From an uncultured Opitutia bacterium (GTDB lineage Bacteria > Verrucomicrobiota > Verrucomicrobiia > Opitutales > UBA953): DNA of 9,286 nt. Both the position numbers and the translations under genes were made by a program. Positions 1 through 7,195 of this stretch are shown here, one piece after another. Every line of letters starts with the position of its first letter. The first letter of the stretch is position 1. The stretch covers positions 1-9,286 of the forward strand of contig CAIXQT010000295.1 in NCBI GenBank assembly GCA_903921665.1, read 5' to 3'. Under the pieces are notes generated by a model. The model was given only the letters and a program-made list of their open reading frames with translations. It made no database searches and was not told the origin of the DNA.

Positions 1-832
1 CAAGGGCGTGAAGGTGGCCCAGCCCCTGCAGGCTTACTTCCGCATCAACGCCGAGAACTTCGGCCAGTTCGAGCGCACCCTCATCATCGCCGACGAAGGC
101 TCGGAAGTCACCTACATGGAAGGCTGCACCGCCCCCAAGTTCGAGACGGCCACCCTGCACTCCGCGGTCGTCGAGCTCGTCGCCCTCAAGGGCGCGAAGA
201 TCCAGTATATCACCGTCCAGAACTGGTCCGCCAACGTCTTCAACCTCGTGACGAAGCGCGGCGTGGCCGAAGAGGACGCCGAAGTCCGCTGGATCGATTG
301 CAACATCGGTTCCCGCCTGACGATGAAGTACCCCGGCGTGGTCCTGCGCGGCAAGCGCGCCCGCGGCGAGGTCCTTTCGATCGCCTTGGCCAACGACGGC
401 CAACACCAGGACACCGGCGCGAAGATGATCCACGCGGCCGATGACACGACCTCGAACATCATCGCGAAGTCCATCTCCGTCGGTGAAGGCCGCTCAACCT
501 ACCGCGGCCTGGTCCACATCCCGAAGACCCTCTCGAACTGCCGCAACAACACCGAGTGCGACGCCCTGCTCATCAACGAGCACAGCCGCACCGACACCTA
601 TCCGGCGATCTCCGTCCGCGGCCGCAAGAACTCGGTCCAGCACGAAGCGAGCGTCTCGAAGGTCTCGGCCGAGCAGATCTTCTACATGATGCAGCGCGGC
701 CTTTCCGAAGGCGAAGCGATGTCGCTCGCCGTGAACGGCTTCGTCAACGACCTCGTGAAGGAATTCCCGATGGAATACTCCGTCGAGCTGAAGCGCCTCA
801 TCGAACTGCAGATGGAAGGGTCCGTCGGATGA
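1..832 (+). CDS. sufB: Fe-S cluster assembly scaffold protein SufB, 5'-truncated by the window edge
   Basis: This is the C-terminal part of SufB, the scaffold that builds Fe-S clusters in the cytoplasm as part of the SufBCD complex. The reading frame is open from base 2 with no start needed, and the first residues (KGVKVAQPLQAYFRINAENF) match the interior of SufB, so the true start lies upstream of the window. The GTG at base 8 is an internal valine codon. About 276 residues are present, against roughly 470-495 for the whole protein. Family landmarks are GCTAP, VTKRG and the ending EGSVG. The Cys in TECDALL (codon 557-559) and the Glu in QHEAS (codon 644-646) line up by eye with E. coli SufB Cys405 and Glu434, residues needed for cluster formation, so the copy looks functional. 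The stop overlaps the sufD start (ATGA). Confidence 0.96.
   Translation, partial: KGVKVAQPLQAYFRINAENFGQFERTLIIADEGSEVTYMEGCTAPKFETATLHSAVVELVALKGAKIQYITVQNWSANVFNLVTKRGVAEEDAEVRWIDCNIGSRLTMKYPGVVLRGKRARGEVLSIALANDGQHQDTGAKMIHAADDTTSNIIAKSISVGEGRSTYRGLVHIPKTLSNCRNNTECDALLINEHSRTDTYPAISVRGRKNSVQHEASVSKVSAEQIFYMMQRGLSEGEAMSLAVNGFVNDLVKEFPMEYSVELKRLIELQMEGSVG
814..820 (+). promoter_or_regulatory. Probable ribosome binding site of sufD
   Basis: The purine run GGAAGGG inside the end of sufB lies 8 bases before the ATG at 829. It resembles a Shine-Dalgarno core and supports choosing this ATG as the sufD start. It is one of the few SD-like sites in the window. The ATGA overlap could also allow reinitiation by ribosomes finishing sufB, so the site may not act alone. 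Confidence 0.4.
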
Positions 833-2154
833 GCGTCGTCGCCTCCGCTCCCGCCGGCGTCCTCGACGTCGCCCTGCAGTCCGCCGAGACCTCCCAGTTC
901 CGGGCGCAGGATTGGTTCGCTGTCCTCCGCCAGCAGGGCTGGCACACCTTCCAGTCGCTGCCGATGCCCACGCGCGACAACGAGAAGTGGCGATTCTCCG
1001 ATGCCCGTACGCTCTCGCTCGACGGCTACGCTCCCGCACCCGCCCCGACGCCGGCCCAGGCCGCCGACCTCATCGCGCGCTCGCGCCTGATCTCCGACGC
1101 CGCCGGCCTCATCGTCCACGTCGACGGCCATTGTGTCCTGAAGCCGACGCTCTCCGCCGAGCTCGTCGCCCAAGGCGTGGTCTTCGAATCCCTCGAGGAC
1201 GCCGTCCGCACCCGCCCCGCCCTCCTCCAGGAACACCTCCTGAAGCACCCCGTGCTCCTCGGCGGCGACAAGTTCGCCGCGCTCCACCGCGCCTGGCTGC
1301 GCGCCGGCTATGTCCTCCACGTCCCCAAGGGCGTCGAAGTGAAGCAGCCCTTCGTCTCGGTCACCTGGACGCTCACCGACGGCGTCGCGGTCTTTCCGCA
1401 CGCGCTCGTCATCGCCGGCGAACGCGCCAAGGCCGACATCCACGATTTCCACCTTTCCGCCAAAGCCGACCAGCGCGCCCTCGCGATCTCCGCCGTCGAC
1501 ATCCATGCCGGCACCGGGTCGCAAGTCCGCCGCCTCGCCGTGCAGGCTTGGGGTTCCGCCACGCAATCCTTCCAGGTCGACAACACCTGCGGCGGACGCG
1601 ACGCGCTCATCAGCTCCGTGAACGCCGCCGTGGGTTCCCGTCGCGCACGCCTTGAGAACACCGTCCGCATCGACGGCGCCGGCGCCGACGTCAGCCTCTT
1701 CGGCATCTCCGTCGCCACGGGCGAACAGGAGTTCGACCAGCGCACGTTGCAGATCCACGCCGCGGGACACGCGAAGTCGGACCTGCTCTTCAAGAACGCC
1801 CTGCTTGGCAAGGCGCGCACGATCTTCTCGGGCCTCATCAAGGTCGCGCCGGACGCCCAGCGGACCGACGCCTACCAGACCAACCGTAACCTCCTGCTCT
1901 CGCCTGACGCCGAAGCAGATTCCCTGCCCGGCCTCGAGATCGAAGCCAACGACGTGAAGTGCTCGCACGGCGCGACGACCGGCCAGATCGACCCCGCCGA
2001 ACTCTTCTACCTGCGCGCCCGCGGCATCCCGCTCGCCGTCGCCCAGGAACTGCTCGCGCAGGGCTTCCTCGAGGAAATCCTCGCCAAGGTCGGCCACGAA
2101 GAAGCCGCCGCCGCGGTGCGCGAGATGCTCCGCCTCAAATTCCACCAAGCCTGA
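829..2154 (+). CDS. sufD: Fe-S cluster assembly protein SufD
   Basis: SufD (441 residues; E. coli SufD has 423) pairs with SufB, and the SufB-SufD interface with SufC assembles nascent Fe-S clusters. The N-terminal region carries the family signature of a small helical domain followed by PTRDNEKWRFSDARTL (about residues 46-62). The C-terminal half is the beta-helix core, with GAGADVSLFG, LLFKNALLGKARTIFSG and EANDVKCSHGATTGQID. His380 in KCSHGAT aligns by eye with E. coli SufD His360, a residue implicated in cluster assembly. The chosen ATG overlaps the sufB stop by ATGA, has a GGAAGGG upstream, and gives the expected N-terminus. The open frame runs further upstream through sufB, but that part is a shadow. 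The next gene begins two bases after the stop, so sufB-sufD-sufT is almost certainly one transcript. No sufC lies between sufB and sufD. Confidence 0.95.
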   Translation: MSVVASAPAGVLDVALQSAETSQFRAQDWFAVLRQQGWHTFQSLPMPTRDNEKWRFSDARTLSLDGYAPAPAPTPAQAADLIARSRLISDAAGLIVHVDGHCVLKPTLSAELVAQGVVFESLEDAVRTRPALLQEHLLKHPVLLGGDKFAALHRAWLRAGYVLHVPKGVEVKQPFVSVTWTLTDGVAVFPHALVIAGERAKADIHDFHLSAKADQRALAISAVDIHAGTGSQVRRLAVQAWGSATQSFQVDNTCGGRDALISSVNAAVGSRRARLENTVRIDGAGADVSLFGISVATGEQEFDQRTLQIHAAGHAKSDLLFKNALLGKARTIFSGLIKVAPDAQRTDAYQTNRNLLLSPDAEADSLPGLEIEANDVKCSHGATTGQIDPAELFYLRARGIPLAVAQELLAQGFLEEILAKVGHEEAAAAVREMLRLKFHQA

Positions 2155-2156
2155 AC

Positions 2157-2783
2157 ATGAGCGACGACACCACCGGCCAGCGCCATACGCCCAGCCCCCA
2201 CGACCGCGTCCTCGCGCGAGACGTGCAGGCGACCGTAATCCCTGCGGGCGAGCCCGCCGTGCTGCCTGCCGGCACGAAGGTCACCATCACGCACCGCCTC
2301 GGCGGCAACTTCACCGTCGTCTGCGACACCGGGATGTTCCGCATCAAGGGTTCGGACGCGGACGCGCTCGGCGAAGAAGTCCCTTCCGACGCCACCGAGA
2401 ACGAAGGCAAGACGGACGCCTACGGTTCCGTCGGCACGGCCGAACACCCCGGCCATAGCGGCAAACCTTCGGACGAAGCCGTCTGGGAAAGCCTCAAGAA
2501 GGTCTTCGACCCGGAAATCCCCGTGAACATCGTCGACCTCGGCCTCGTGTATTCGCTCAAGGTCGAGCCGCTGGATAATTCTCCCGACCGCCACAGCGTC
2601 GTCGTCGCCATGACACTCACCGCGCCTGGCTGCGGCATGGGTCCCGTGATCGCCGAAGACGCGCGCAACCGCGTGCTCGGCGTCCCGGGCATCAATCAAG
2701 CCCGCGTCGACATCGTCTGGGACCCGCCGTGGACCCAGACCATGATCTCCGAGGACGGGAAGATGCAGCTCGGGTTGATCTGA
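2157..2783 (+). CDS. sufT: Fe-S cluster assembly/maturation protein SufT (MIP18/DUF59 family, long form)
   Basis: This 208-residue cytoplasmic protein matches the long SufT type, which helps mature Fe-S proteins, probably in cluster carriage or delivery rather than in the core scaffold. Residues about 18-80 form the N-terminal region seen in this type (VIPAGEPAVLPAGTKVTITH, LGGNFTV, GSDADALGEE). Residues about 105-208 are the MIP18/DUF59 domain, with DPEIPVNIVDLGLVY starting at Asp118, LTAPGCGMGP containing the conserved Cys159, and VDIVWDPPWTQTMISE near the end. A polar linker of about 25 residues (around 82-107, rich in E, G, S and T) separates the two parts. This may make the protein somewhat longer than typical members; that length comparison is from memory. 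The ATG follows the sufD stop by two bases (TGAACATG) with no Shine-Dalgarno, so translational coupling is likely. The function is assigned from family and operon position. Confidence 0.92.
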   Translation: MSDDTTGQRHTPSPHDRVLARDVQATVIPAGEPAVLPAGTKVTITHRLGGNFTVVCDTGMFRIKGSDADALGEEVPSDATENEGKTDAYGSVGTAEHPGHSGKPSDEAVWESLKKVFDPEIPVNIVDLGLVYSLKVEPLDNSPDRHSVVVAMTLTAPGCGMGPVIAEDARNRVLGVPGINQARVDIVWDPPWTQTMISEDGKMQLGLI

Positions 2784-2888
2784 GCGCTTACACGCCGTTG
2801 ATCAGTTGAACCGTTGGCCAGTCGGCCAGAGGACAGGCATGCACCCGAAGAAAAGCGGGAGGTCAGGCCCTCGCGGCCATGCTCCCCC

Positions 2889-2909
2889 GGGCACGTCGTA
2901 GCCGTGCCC
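2889..2909. other. Intergenic GC-rich hairpin
   Basis: GGGCACG (2889-2895) and CGTGCCC (2903-2909) are perfect 7-base complements around the 7-base loop TCGTAGC. C-rich sequence follows rather than a T-run, so it does not look like an intrinsic terminator. It could be part of an interspersed intergenic repeat, an mRNA-end structure for the suf operon, or chance in GC-rich DNA. Confidence 0.4.
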
Positions 2910-2949
2910 CTACCCCTCGGCCACCATTCGGCGGCCGTGCACACCCCCT

Positions 2950-2977
2950 ATACTCAATACTCCATACTCGATACTCG
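2950..2977. repeat. Tandem heptamer array, four copies of ATACTCN
   Basis: Four consecutive 7-base units occur without interruption: ATACTCA, ATACTCC, ATACTCG and ATACTCG. The first six bases of each unit are identical and only the seventh varies. The array lies in non-coding DNA, 84 bases before the start of the sugar-dehydrogenase gene, and is AT-richer than its surroundings. It resembles the short tandem heptamers known between genes in some bacteria, notably filamentous cyanobacteria. A regulatory role through direct-repeat binding is possible but not shown by the sequence. Confidence 0.8.
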
Positions 2978-3061
2978 GGGCGCAGCTCTCTGCCCGCTTG
3001 CCCTTGGGCCCATTTTCCTAACCTTACGGGAACCCCACCCTCTCCCCAAGGTCACCCTACC

Positions 3062-5749
3062 ATGGCTTCTACCCCTATCCGCCTCCTCACCCTCCTCGGT
3101 GCCGCCCTATTGGCCGCCGCACCGGCCGCCCGCGCCGCCGATGGCGCACCGGAGGACGTGCGCTTCCAGACCGAGACGCTGCTCACCGGCCTTCCGCAGC
3201 CGATGCACCTCGAGTTCGGGCCCGACGGCCGCATCTGGTTCAACGAGTACCTCGGCGCCCTCAAGATTTACGATCCGAAGACCAAGCGCGTCACGCTCGT
3301 GGCCGAGATGGAAATCTTCAAGTCGCAGGAGAACGGCTTCCTCGCCTTCGCGCTCGACCCGAAGTTCGCCCAGAACGGCTGGATCTACCTCATCTACTCC
3401 CCCGTCGGCTTCGAAGGCCAGTACCTCTCCCGCTTCGACGTGAAGGACGACAAGCTCGTCGCCGGCAGCGAGAAGCTTATCTTAAAGTACGAAGAGCAAC
3501 GCCTGCAGTGCTGCCACCACGGCTCCTCGCTCCGGTTCGGACCGGACGGCTGCCTGTATTTCTCGACCGGGGACAACACTAGCCCCTTCGGTGACAGCAA
3601 GGGCTACGCACCGCTCGACCAGCGCCCGGGCAAGGAACCTTGGGACGGCCAGCGCACTTCCGCGAACACCAACACGCTCGTCGGCAAGGTGAACCGTATC
3701 CGCGTCAACGCCGACGCGACGTATAGCATCCCCGAAGGCAACCTCTTCAAACCCGGTACGCCCAAGACCCGCCCAGAGATCTTCGCGATGGGCACGCGCA
3801 ATCCTTGGCGCATGAACATCGACCCGAAGACGGGCTACGTCTACTGGGGCGAAGTCGGACCGGACGCCCGGAACGACGGACCCCGCGGCTCGCGCGGCTA
3901 CGACGAGATCAACCAAGCCAAGAAGGCCGGCAACTTCGGCTACCCGCTCTTCGTCGGCAACAACTACCCCTACGCCGAATATGACTACGCCACCGAGAAG
4001 GTCGGACCGCTCTTCGACCCGAAGGCGCCCTTGAACAAGAGCCGCAATAACACCGGCCTCGTCGAGCTTCCTCCCGCCGTGCCGGCCTTCGTCTACTGGC
4101 CCTACGCGGTTTCCGAACAGTGGCCTGAACTCGGCGAAGGCGGCCGCACCGCGTGCGCCGGCCCGGTCTTCTACTGGCAGGAGTCTTTCGAGAAGACCAA
4201 TGGCTTCCCCAAGCACTTCGACCGATCCCTGCTCTTCTGGGATTGGCAGCGTCCGTTCATCAAGTGGGCGCGCCTCGACGCCAACTCCGACCTGAAGGGC
4301 CTGGAAGCCTTCGCGCCCACGACCTTCGTGGCCGCCAACACCGACGAGCAACGCAAGAAGCAGCAGGCGCTCATCGACAACGGCGCCACGATCCTTCGCC
4401 GCCCCGTCGACGCGGCCTTCGGCCCGGACGGCTGCCTCTATCTCCTCGACTACGGCGACACCTGGGGCGTCAACCCCGACTCCGCGCTGCTGAAGATCTC
4501 CTACGTCCGCGGCAACCTGCAGCCCGTCGCCAAGCTCGCGATCTCCACCCCGGCCGGCCCGGCGCCGCTGAAGACCACGCTCTCCGCCAAGGGATCGCGC
4601 GACCTCGACGGCGGCAAGCTCAGCTACTCCTGGAAACTCCAGCCCGGCGACAAGCCGCTCGGCGAAGGGGAAGAGCTTTCCGTGGCGCTCGAAACCGCCG
4701 GCAACTTCAGCATCGAACTCACCGTGTCCGACGGACAAGGCGGCTCCGCGAAGCGCTCCCTGCCGGTCGTCATCGGCAACACCACCCCGGTCGTACGTTT
4801 CGCCTCGCCGCAGACCGGCGACTTCTTCACGCCCGGCAAGCCGCTCAGCTATAAGGTGACCGTGCAGGATGCCGAGGACGGCTCCTCCGACGCCAAGGCC
4901 GCCGAGTTCGGCGCGCGCACGCTGGTGACCTCAGCCTTCCTCCCCGCCGACGGCAAGGCCGTCGCGGTCGATCCGGGGCTCGCGCTGATGCGCCAGAGCG
5001 ATTGCTTCAACTGCCATGCGATGGAGACCCCGCTGGTCGGTCCGGCGTTCGTGGCCATCGCCGACAAATACCGTAAGCAGGCCGGCGCCGATGAACTCCT
5101 GAACAAGAAGGTCCGCCTCGGCGGCAGCGGCGTCTGGGGCCAGGTCCCGATGCTCGCCCACCCGCAGCACACCGAGGACGAGGTCGCCATCATGCTCCGC
5201 TGGATGCTGGCGCTCGAGAAGGGCAAAGGCGGGCCGACCCTCAGCCGCGGCCTCGAAGGTCAGCTGACCGCACCGAAGGACAATAAACCCGGCACCCTCC
5301 TGCTCGAAGCCATCTACACCGATATCGGCGCCGGTGTCGCCGGTCCGCTCTCCGGCAAGGCCGCCGTCGCCCTTCGCCACCGTCGCCTCGAAGCCGAATC
5401 CGCTGAGATCACCGGCGGCAAGAACACCGGCAAGGCCGTCGGCTCCACCCAGCACGGCGCCACGCTCAAGTTCGCGAACCTCAACCTCGCCGACACGAAG
5501 AACGTGAAGGTCAATGCCTCCGCCGGCGGCGGCACCAAAGGCAGCCAGATCGAAGTCCGTCTCGATTCGGCCACCGGCCCGATCGTCGCCACCATCGATA
5601 TCACCTACTCCGGCGACTGGAGCAAATTCGTCGAGAGCAAGGCCAAGCTGACGCCGACGCCGGGCCGCCATGACGTGTACCTCGTCCTGACCAACCCCAA
5701 GAAGGGCGGCGGGCTGATGAACGTGGACTGGGTGGAATTCGGCCAATAA
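3062..5749 (+). CDS. Secreted PQQ-type sugar dehydrogenase (GSDH propeller) fused to PKD, cytochrome c and CBM6-like domains
   Basis: This 895-residue exported protein probably oxidises a sugar or related alcohol in the periplasm or outside the cell. Residues 1-26 are a signal peptide (hydrophobic LLTLLGAALLAAA, then ARA|AD). About 35-480 is a glucose/sorbosone-dehydrogenase beta-propeller. Its CCHHGSSLRFGPDG (Cys150 onward) and GTRNPW (Arg246, Asn247) align by eye with His144 and Arg228/Asn229 of Acinetobacter soluble glucose dehydrogenase, so PQQ use is plausible. About 487-575 is a PKD domain, followed by an Ig-like linker (FFTPGKPLSYKVTVQDAEDG). About 632-722 is a class I cytochrome c with CFNCH (648-652) and a probable distal Met697 in VWGQVPM. 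About 770-895 is CBM6-like, ending GGGLMNVDWVEF. The ATG at 3062 is chosen because it begins the signal peptide; the frame is open 183 bases further upstream but reads as non-protein there. The gene is alone and followed by a strong terminator. The substrate is unknown. Confidence 0.88.
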   Translation: MASTPIRLLTLLGAALLAAAPAARAADGAPEDVRFQTETLLTGLPQPMHLEFGPDGRIWFNEYLGALKIYDPKTKRVTLVAEMEIFKSQENGFLAFALDPKFAQNGWIYLIYSPVGFEGQYLSRFDVKDDKLVAGSEKLILKYEEQRLQCCHHGSSLRFGPDGCLYFSTGDNTSPFGDSKGYAPLDQRPGKEPWDGQRTSANTNTLVGKVNRIRVNADATYSIPEGNLFKPGTPKTRPEIFAMGTRNPWRMNIDPKTGYVYWGEVGPDARNDGPRGSRGYDEINQAKKAGNFGYPLFVGNNYPYAEYDYATEKVGPLFDPKAPLNKSRNNTGLVELPPAVPAFVYWPYAVSEQWPELGEGGRTACAGPVFYWQESFEKTNGFPKHFDRSLLFWDWQRPFIKWARLDANSDLKGLEAFAPTTFVAANTDEQRKKQQALIDNGATILRRPVDAAFGPDGCLYLLDYGDTWGVNPDSALLKISYVRGNLQPVAKLAISTPAGPAPLKTTLSAKGSRDLDGGKLSYSWKLQPGDKPLGEGEELSVALETAGNFSIELTVSDGQGGSAKRSLPVVIGNTTPVVRFASPQTGDFFTPGKPLSYKVTVQDAEDGSSDAKAAEFGARTLVTSAFLPADGKAVAVDPGLALMRQSDCFNCHAMETPLVGPAFVAIADKYRKQAGADELLNKKVRLGGSGVWGQVPMLAHPQHTEDEVAIMLRWMLALEKGKGGPTLSRGLEGQLTAPKDNKPGTLLLEAIYTDIGAGVAGPLSGKAAVALRHRRLEAESAEITGGKNTGKAVGSTQHGATLKFANLNLADTKNVKVNASAGGGTKGSQIEVRLDSATGPIVATIDITYSGDWSKFVESKAKLTPTPGRHDVYLVLTNPKKGGGLMNVDWVEFGQ

Positions 5750-5775
5750 GTCCCTGTAAATCGCTTTGCCTCACG

Positions 5776-5813
5776 AAAGGGGAAGGACCAGATTGTCCTT
5801 CCCCTTTTTATTT
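5776..5813 (+). terminator. Intrinsic terminator of the sugar-dehydrogenase gene
   Basis: AAAGGGGAAGGAC (5776-5788) pairs perfectly over 13 bases with GTCCTTCCCCTTT (5795-5807) around the loop CAGATT, followed by a T-rich tail (TTTTTATTT, 5805-5813). It begins 26 bases after the dehydrogenase stop codon. Its tail ends only 7 bases before the GTG start of hflX. Confidence 0.93.
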
Positions 5814-5820
5814 CCGCCAC

Positions 5821-7134
5821 GTGTCCGACCCCGAAGACCAACTAGAAAAACCGCTCGACCCTTTCGACCCCGAGGTCATCGCCCGCGCCAACCGCGCGAT
5901 CCTGGTCGGGCTCCAACGCCCGGATGACACCGCTGAAGAAGCCCAGATGCTGCTCGATGAGCTCCATGAGCTCGTCAGCAACGTCGGCGTCGAGATCCGC
6001 GGCTCGATCATCGCCAAGCTGCGCGAAGAGAACCCACGCACGCTCGTCGGCTCCGGCAAGCTCGAGGAGATCGCCCAGCTGGCCCGCGACAAGGAATGCG
6101 GCCTGATCATCTTCGACGACGAGCTCACGCCCGCGCAGCAGCGCAACTGGGAGAAGGACGCCAAGCTGCGCGCCATCGACCGCCAGGAGATCATCCTCGA
6201 TATCTTCATCACCCGCGCGAAGACGCGCGAGGCCGTCCTCCAGGTCGAGCTCGCCGCGCTGCAGCAGATGCTGCCGCGCCTGAAGCGCCTCTGGTCCCAC
6301 CTCGACCGCCAGCGCGGCGGAGGCACGATGCAGCGCGACGCCGGCGAGACGCAGCTGGAGATGGACCAGCGCAAGATCCGTGATAAGATCGCCAAGGTCC
6401 GGCGCGACCTCGCGGAAGTCGTCGCCCAGCGCGCCACGCAACGCAAGCAACGCAAACGCGTCCCGCTCCCGACGTTCTCGATCGTCGGCTACACCAACGC
6501 TGGCAAATCCTCGCTCCTCAACAAGCTCACCGGCTCCGAGGTGCTCGCGGCGAACAAGCTCTTCGCCACGCTCGACCCGACTACGCGCCGTCTCGCCCTG
6601 CCCTCCGGTCGTGCGTTGCTACTGACGGACACCGTCGGCTTCGTCCGTCGACTGCCGCACCGCCTCGTCGAAGCCTTCAAGGCCACGCTCGAGGAAGCCG
6701 TCCAAGCCGACTTCCTCGTCCACGTCATCGACCTCGGTTCGCCTGAGCGCGACAAGCACGCCGAGACCACGCTGCAGGTGCTCACCGAAATCGGCGCCGG
6801 CGACCGTCCGGTGATCACCGTCCTTAACAAGGCCGACCTCTGCGACGAGGTCGAACGCGCCCAGGCCTTGGCCGCCTACCCGGACGCCAAACTGATCAGC
6901 ACCAAGACCGGGGAAGGCCTGCCGGCCCTCCTCCAGCGCCTCGAAGAATGCGCCGCTAGCCGGGATGAGCACATGACCCTACTCATCCCCCACGACCAGT
7001 ACGCCATGCTCTCCAAGCTGCACGCCGGGGCCACGATCATCAATTCCAAGGCCCTTCCCGAGGGAACCCGGGTGGAAGCCTTCATTCCGACCCGGATGCA
7101 GGAGGCCTGCCGGGTGTGGGCCGTTCGCGAATAG
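5821..7134 (+). CDS. hflX: GTPase HflX, ribosome-associated
   Basis: HflX is a cytoplasmic GTPase that binds the 50S subunit and splits stalled or hibernating ribosomes, notably under stress. The 437 residues fit the family (about 426 in E. coli). The N-terminal domain runs from about residue 27 (ILVGLQ), through ITRAKTREAVLQVELA and GGGTMQRDAGETQLE, to a basic helical stretch. The G domain carries GYTNAGKS (223-230, P-loop), FATLDPTTRR (switch I), DTVGF (270-274), NKAD (336-339) and STKTGEG (G5). A C-terminal subdomain ends EACRVWAVRE. The start is GTG at 5821: the first in-frame ATG is at codon 43 and would remove the conserved ILVGLQ strand, and nothing usable lies upstream. There is no Shine-Dalgarno, and the upstream terminator ends 7 bases before the start, so the mRNA may be leaderless or depend on readthrough. 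The gene looks intact and unrelated to its neighbours. Confidence 0.95.
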   Translation: MSDPEDQLEKPLDPFDPEVIARANRAILVGLQRPDDTAEEAQMLLDELHELVSNVGVEIRGSIIAKLREENPRTLVGSGKLEEIAQLARDKECGLIIFDDELTPAQQRNWEKDAKLRAIDRQEIILDIFITRAKTREAVLQVELAALQQMLPRLKRLWSHLDRQRGGGTMQRDAGETQLEMDQRKIRDKIAKVRRDLAEVVAQRATQRKQRKRVPLPTFSIVGYTNAGKSSLLNKLTGSEVLAANKLFATLDPTTRRLALPSGRALLLTDTVGFVRRLPHRLVEAFKATLEEAVQADFLVHVIDLGSPERDKHAETTLQVLTEIGAGDRPVITVLNKADLCDEVERAQALAAYPDAKLISTKTGEGLPALLQRLEECAASRDEHMTLLIPHDQYAMLSKLHAGATIINSKALPEGTRVEAFIPTRMQEACRVWAVRE

Positions 7135-7176
7135 GCCACTTTTTGCTCCCCAGCGGGCAACTTTTCGCTTTGTGTG

Positions 7177-7191
7177 GTGTTACCTTAACAC
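7177..7191. promoter_or_regulatory. Palindrome immediately upstream of the small cytochrome c gene
   Basis: GTGTTA and TAACAC are perfect complements around CCT, ending 4 bases before the ATG at 7196, in a 61-base gap that is AT-richer than the flanking genes. It could be an operator, or a small hairpin masking the ribosome-entry site. TACCTT within it could serve as a -10 box for a near-leaderless mRNA. No matching -35 is clear, and a 6-base palindrome can arise by chance. Confidence 0.3.
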
Positions 7192-7195
7192 ACCC

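Larger units (their letters stand above)
2784..3061. other. Intergenic region between sufT and the sugar-dehydrogenase gene
   Basis: This 278-base gap has no convincing gene. Open frames crossing it are N-terminal overhangs or shadows, with arginine/proline-rich translations unlike the neighbouring proteins. It contains a weak TGGCC/GGCCA inverted repeat at 2815-2828, a GC-rich hairpin at 2889-2909 and four heptamers at 2950-2977. I see no hairpin followed by a T-run, so the end of the suf transcript is not marked by an obvious intrinsic terminator. The promoter of the downstream gene presumably lies here, but I cannot pick -35/-10 boxes with confidence. AAGG at 3048-3051, ten bases before the ATG at 3062, is a marginal ribosome binding site. 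Confidence 0.6.

Noticed and set aside
682..2148. Long open frame (488 codons) on the minus strand opposite sufD
   Set aside because: Its translation is a Glu/Gly/Asp/Val-rich shadow typical of GC-rich coding DNA read backwards, with no recognisable motifs. sufD on the plus strand is certain.
2879..3061. In-frame N-terminal extension of the dehydrogenase
   Set aside because: It would place about 61 Arg/Pro-rich residues, including the heptamer repeat, before a textbook signal peptide that starts at the ATG at 3062.
2814..3443. Plus-strand open frame crossing the intergenic gap into the dehydrogenase gene
   Set aside because: It is Ser/Pro/Arg-rich, and most of it overlaps the real gene in another frame.
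3509..3520. CCHH in the propeller as a second heme site
   Set aside because: It is not CxxCH. By alignment the histidine is the propeller's active-site residue region.
3482..4738. Minus-strand open frame of 418 codons within the dehydrogenase gene
   Set aside because: It is a shadow of the conserved propeller and PKD region; the plus-strand domains are unambiguous.
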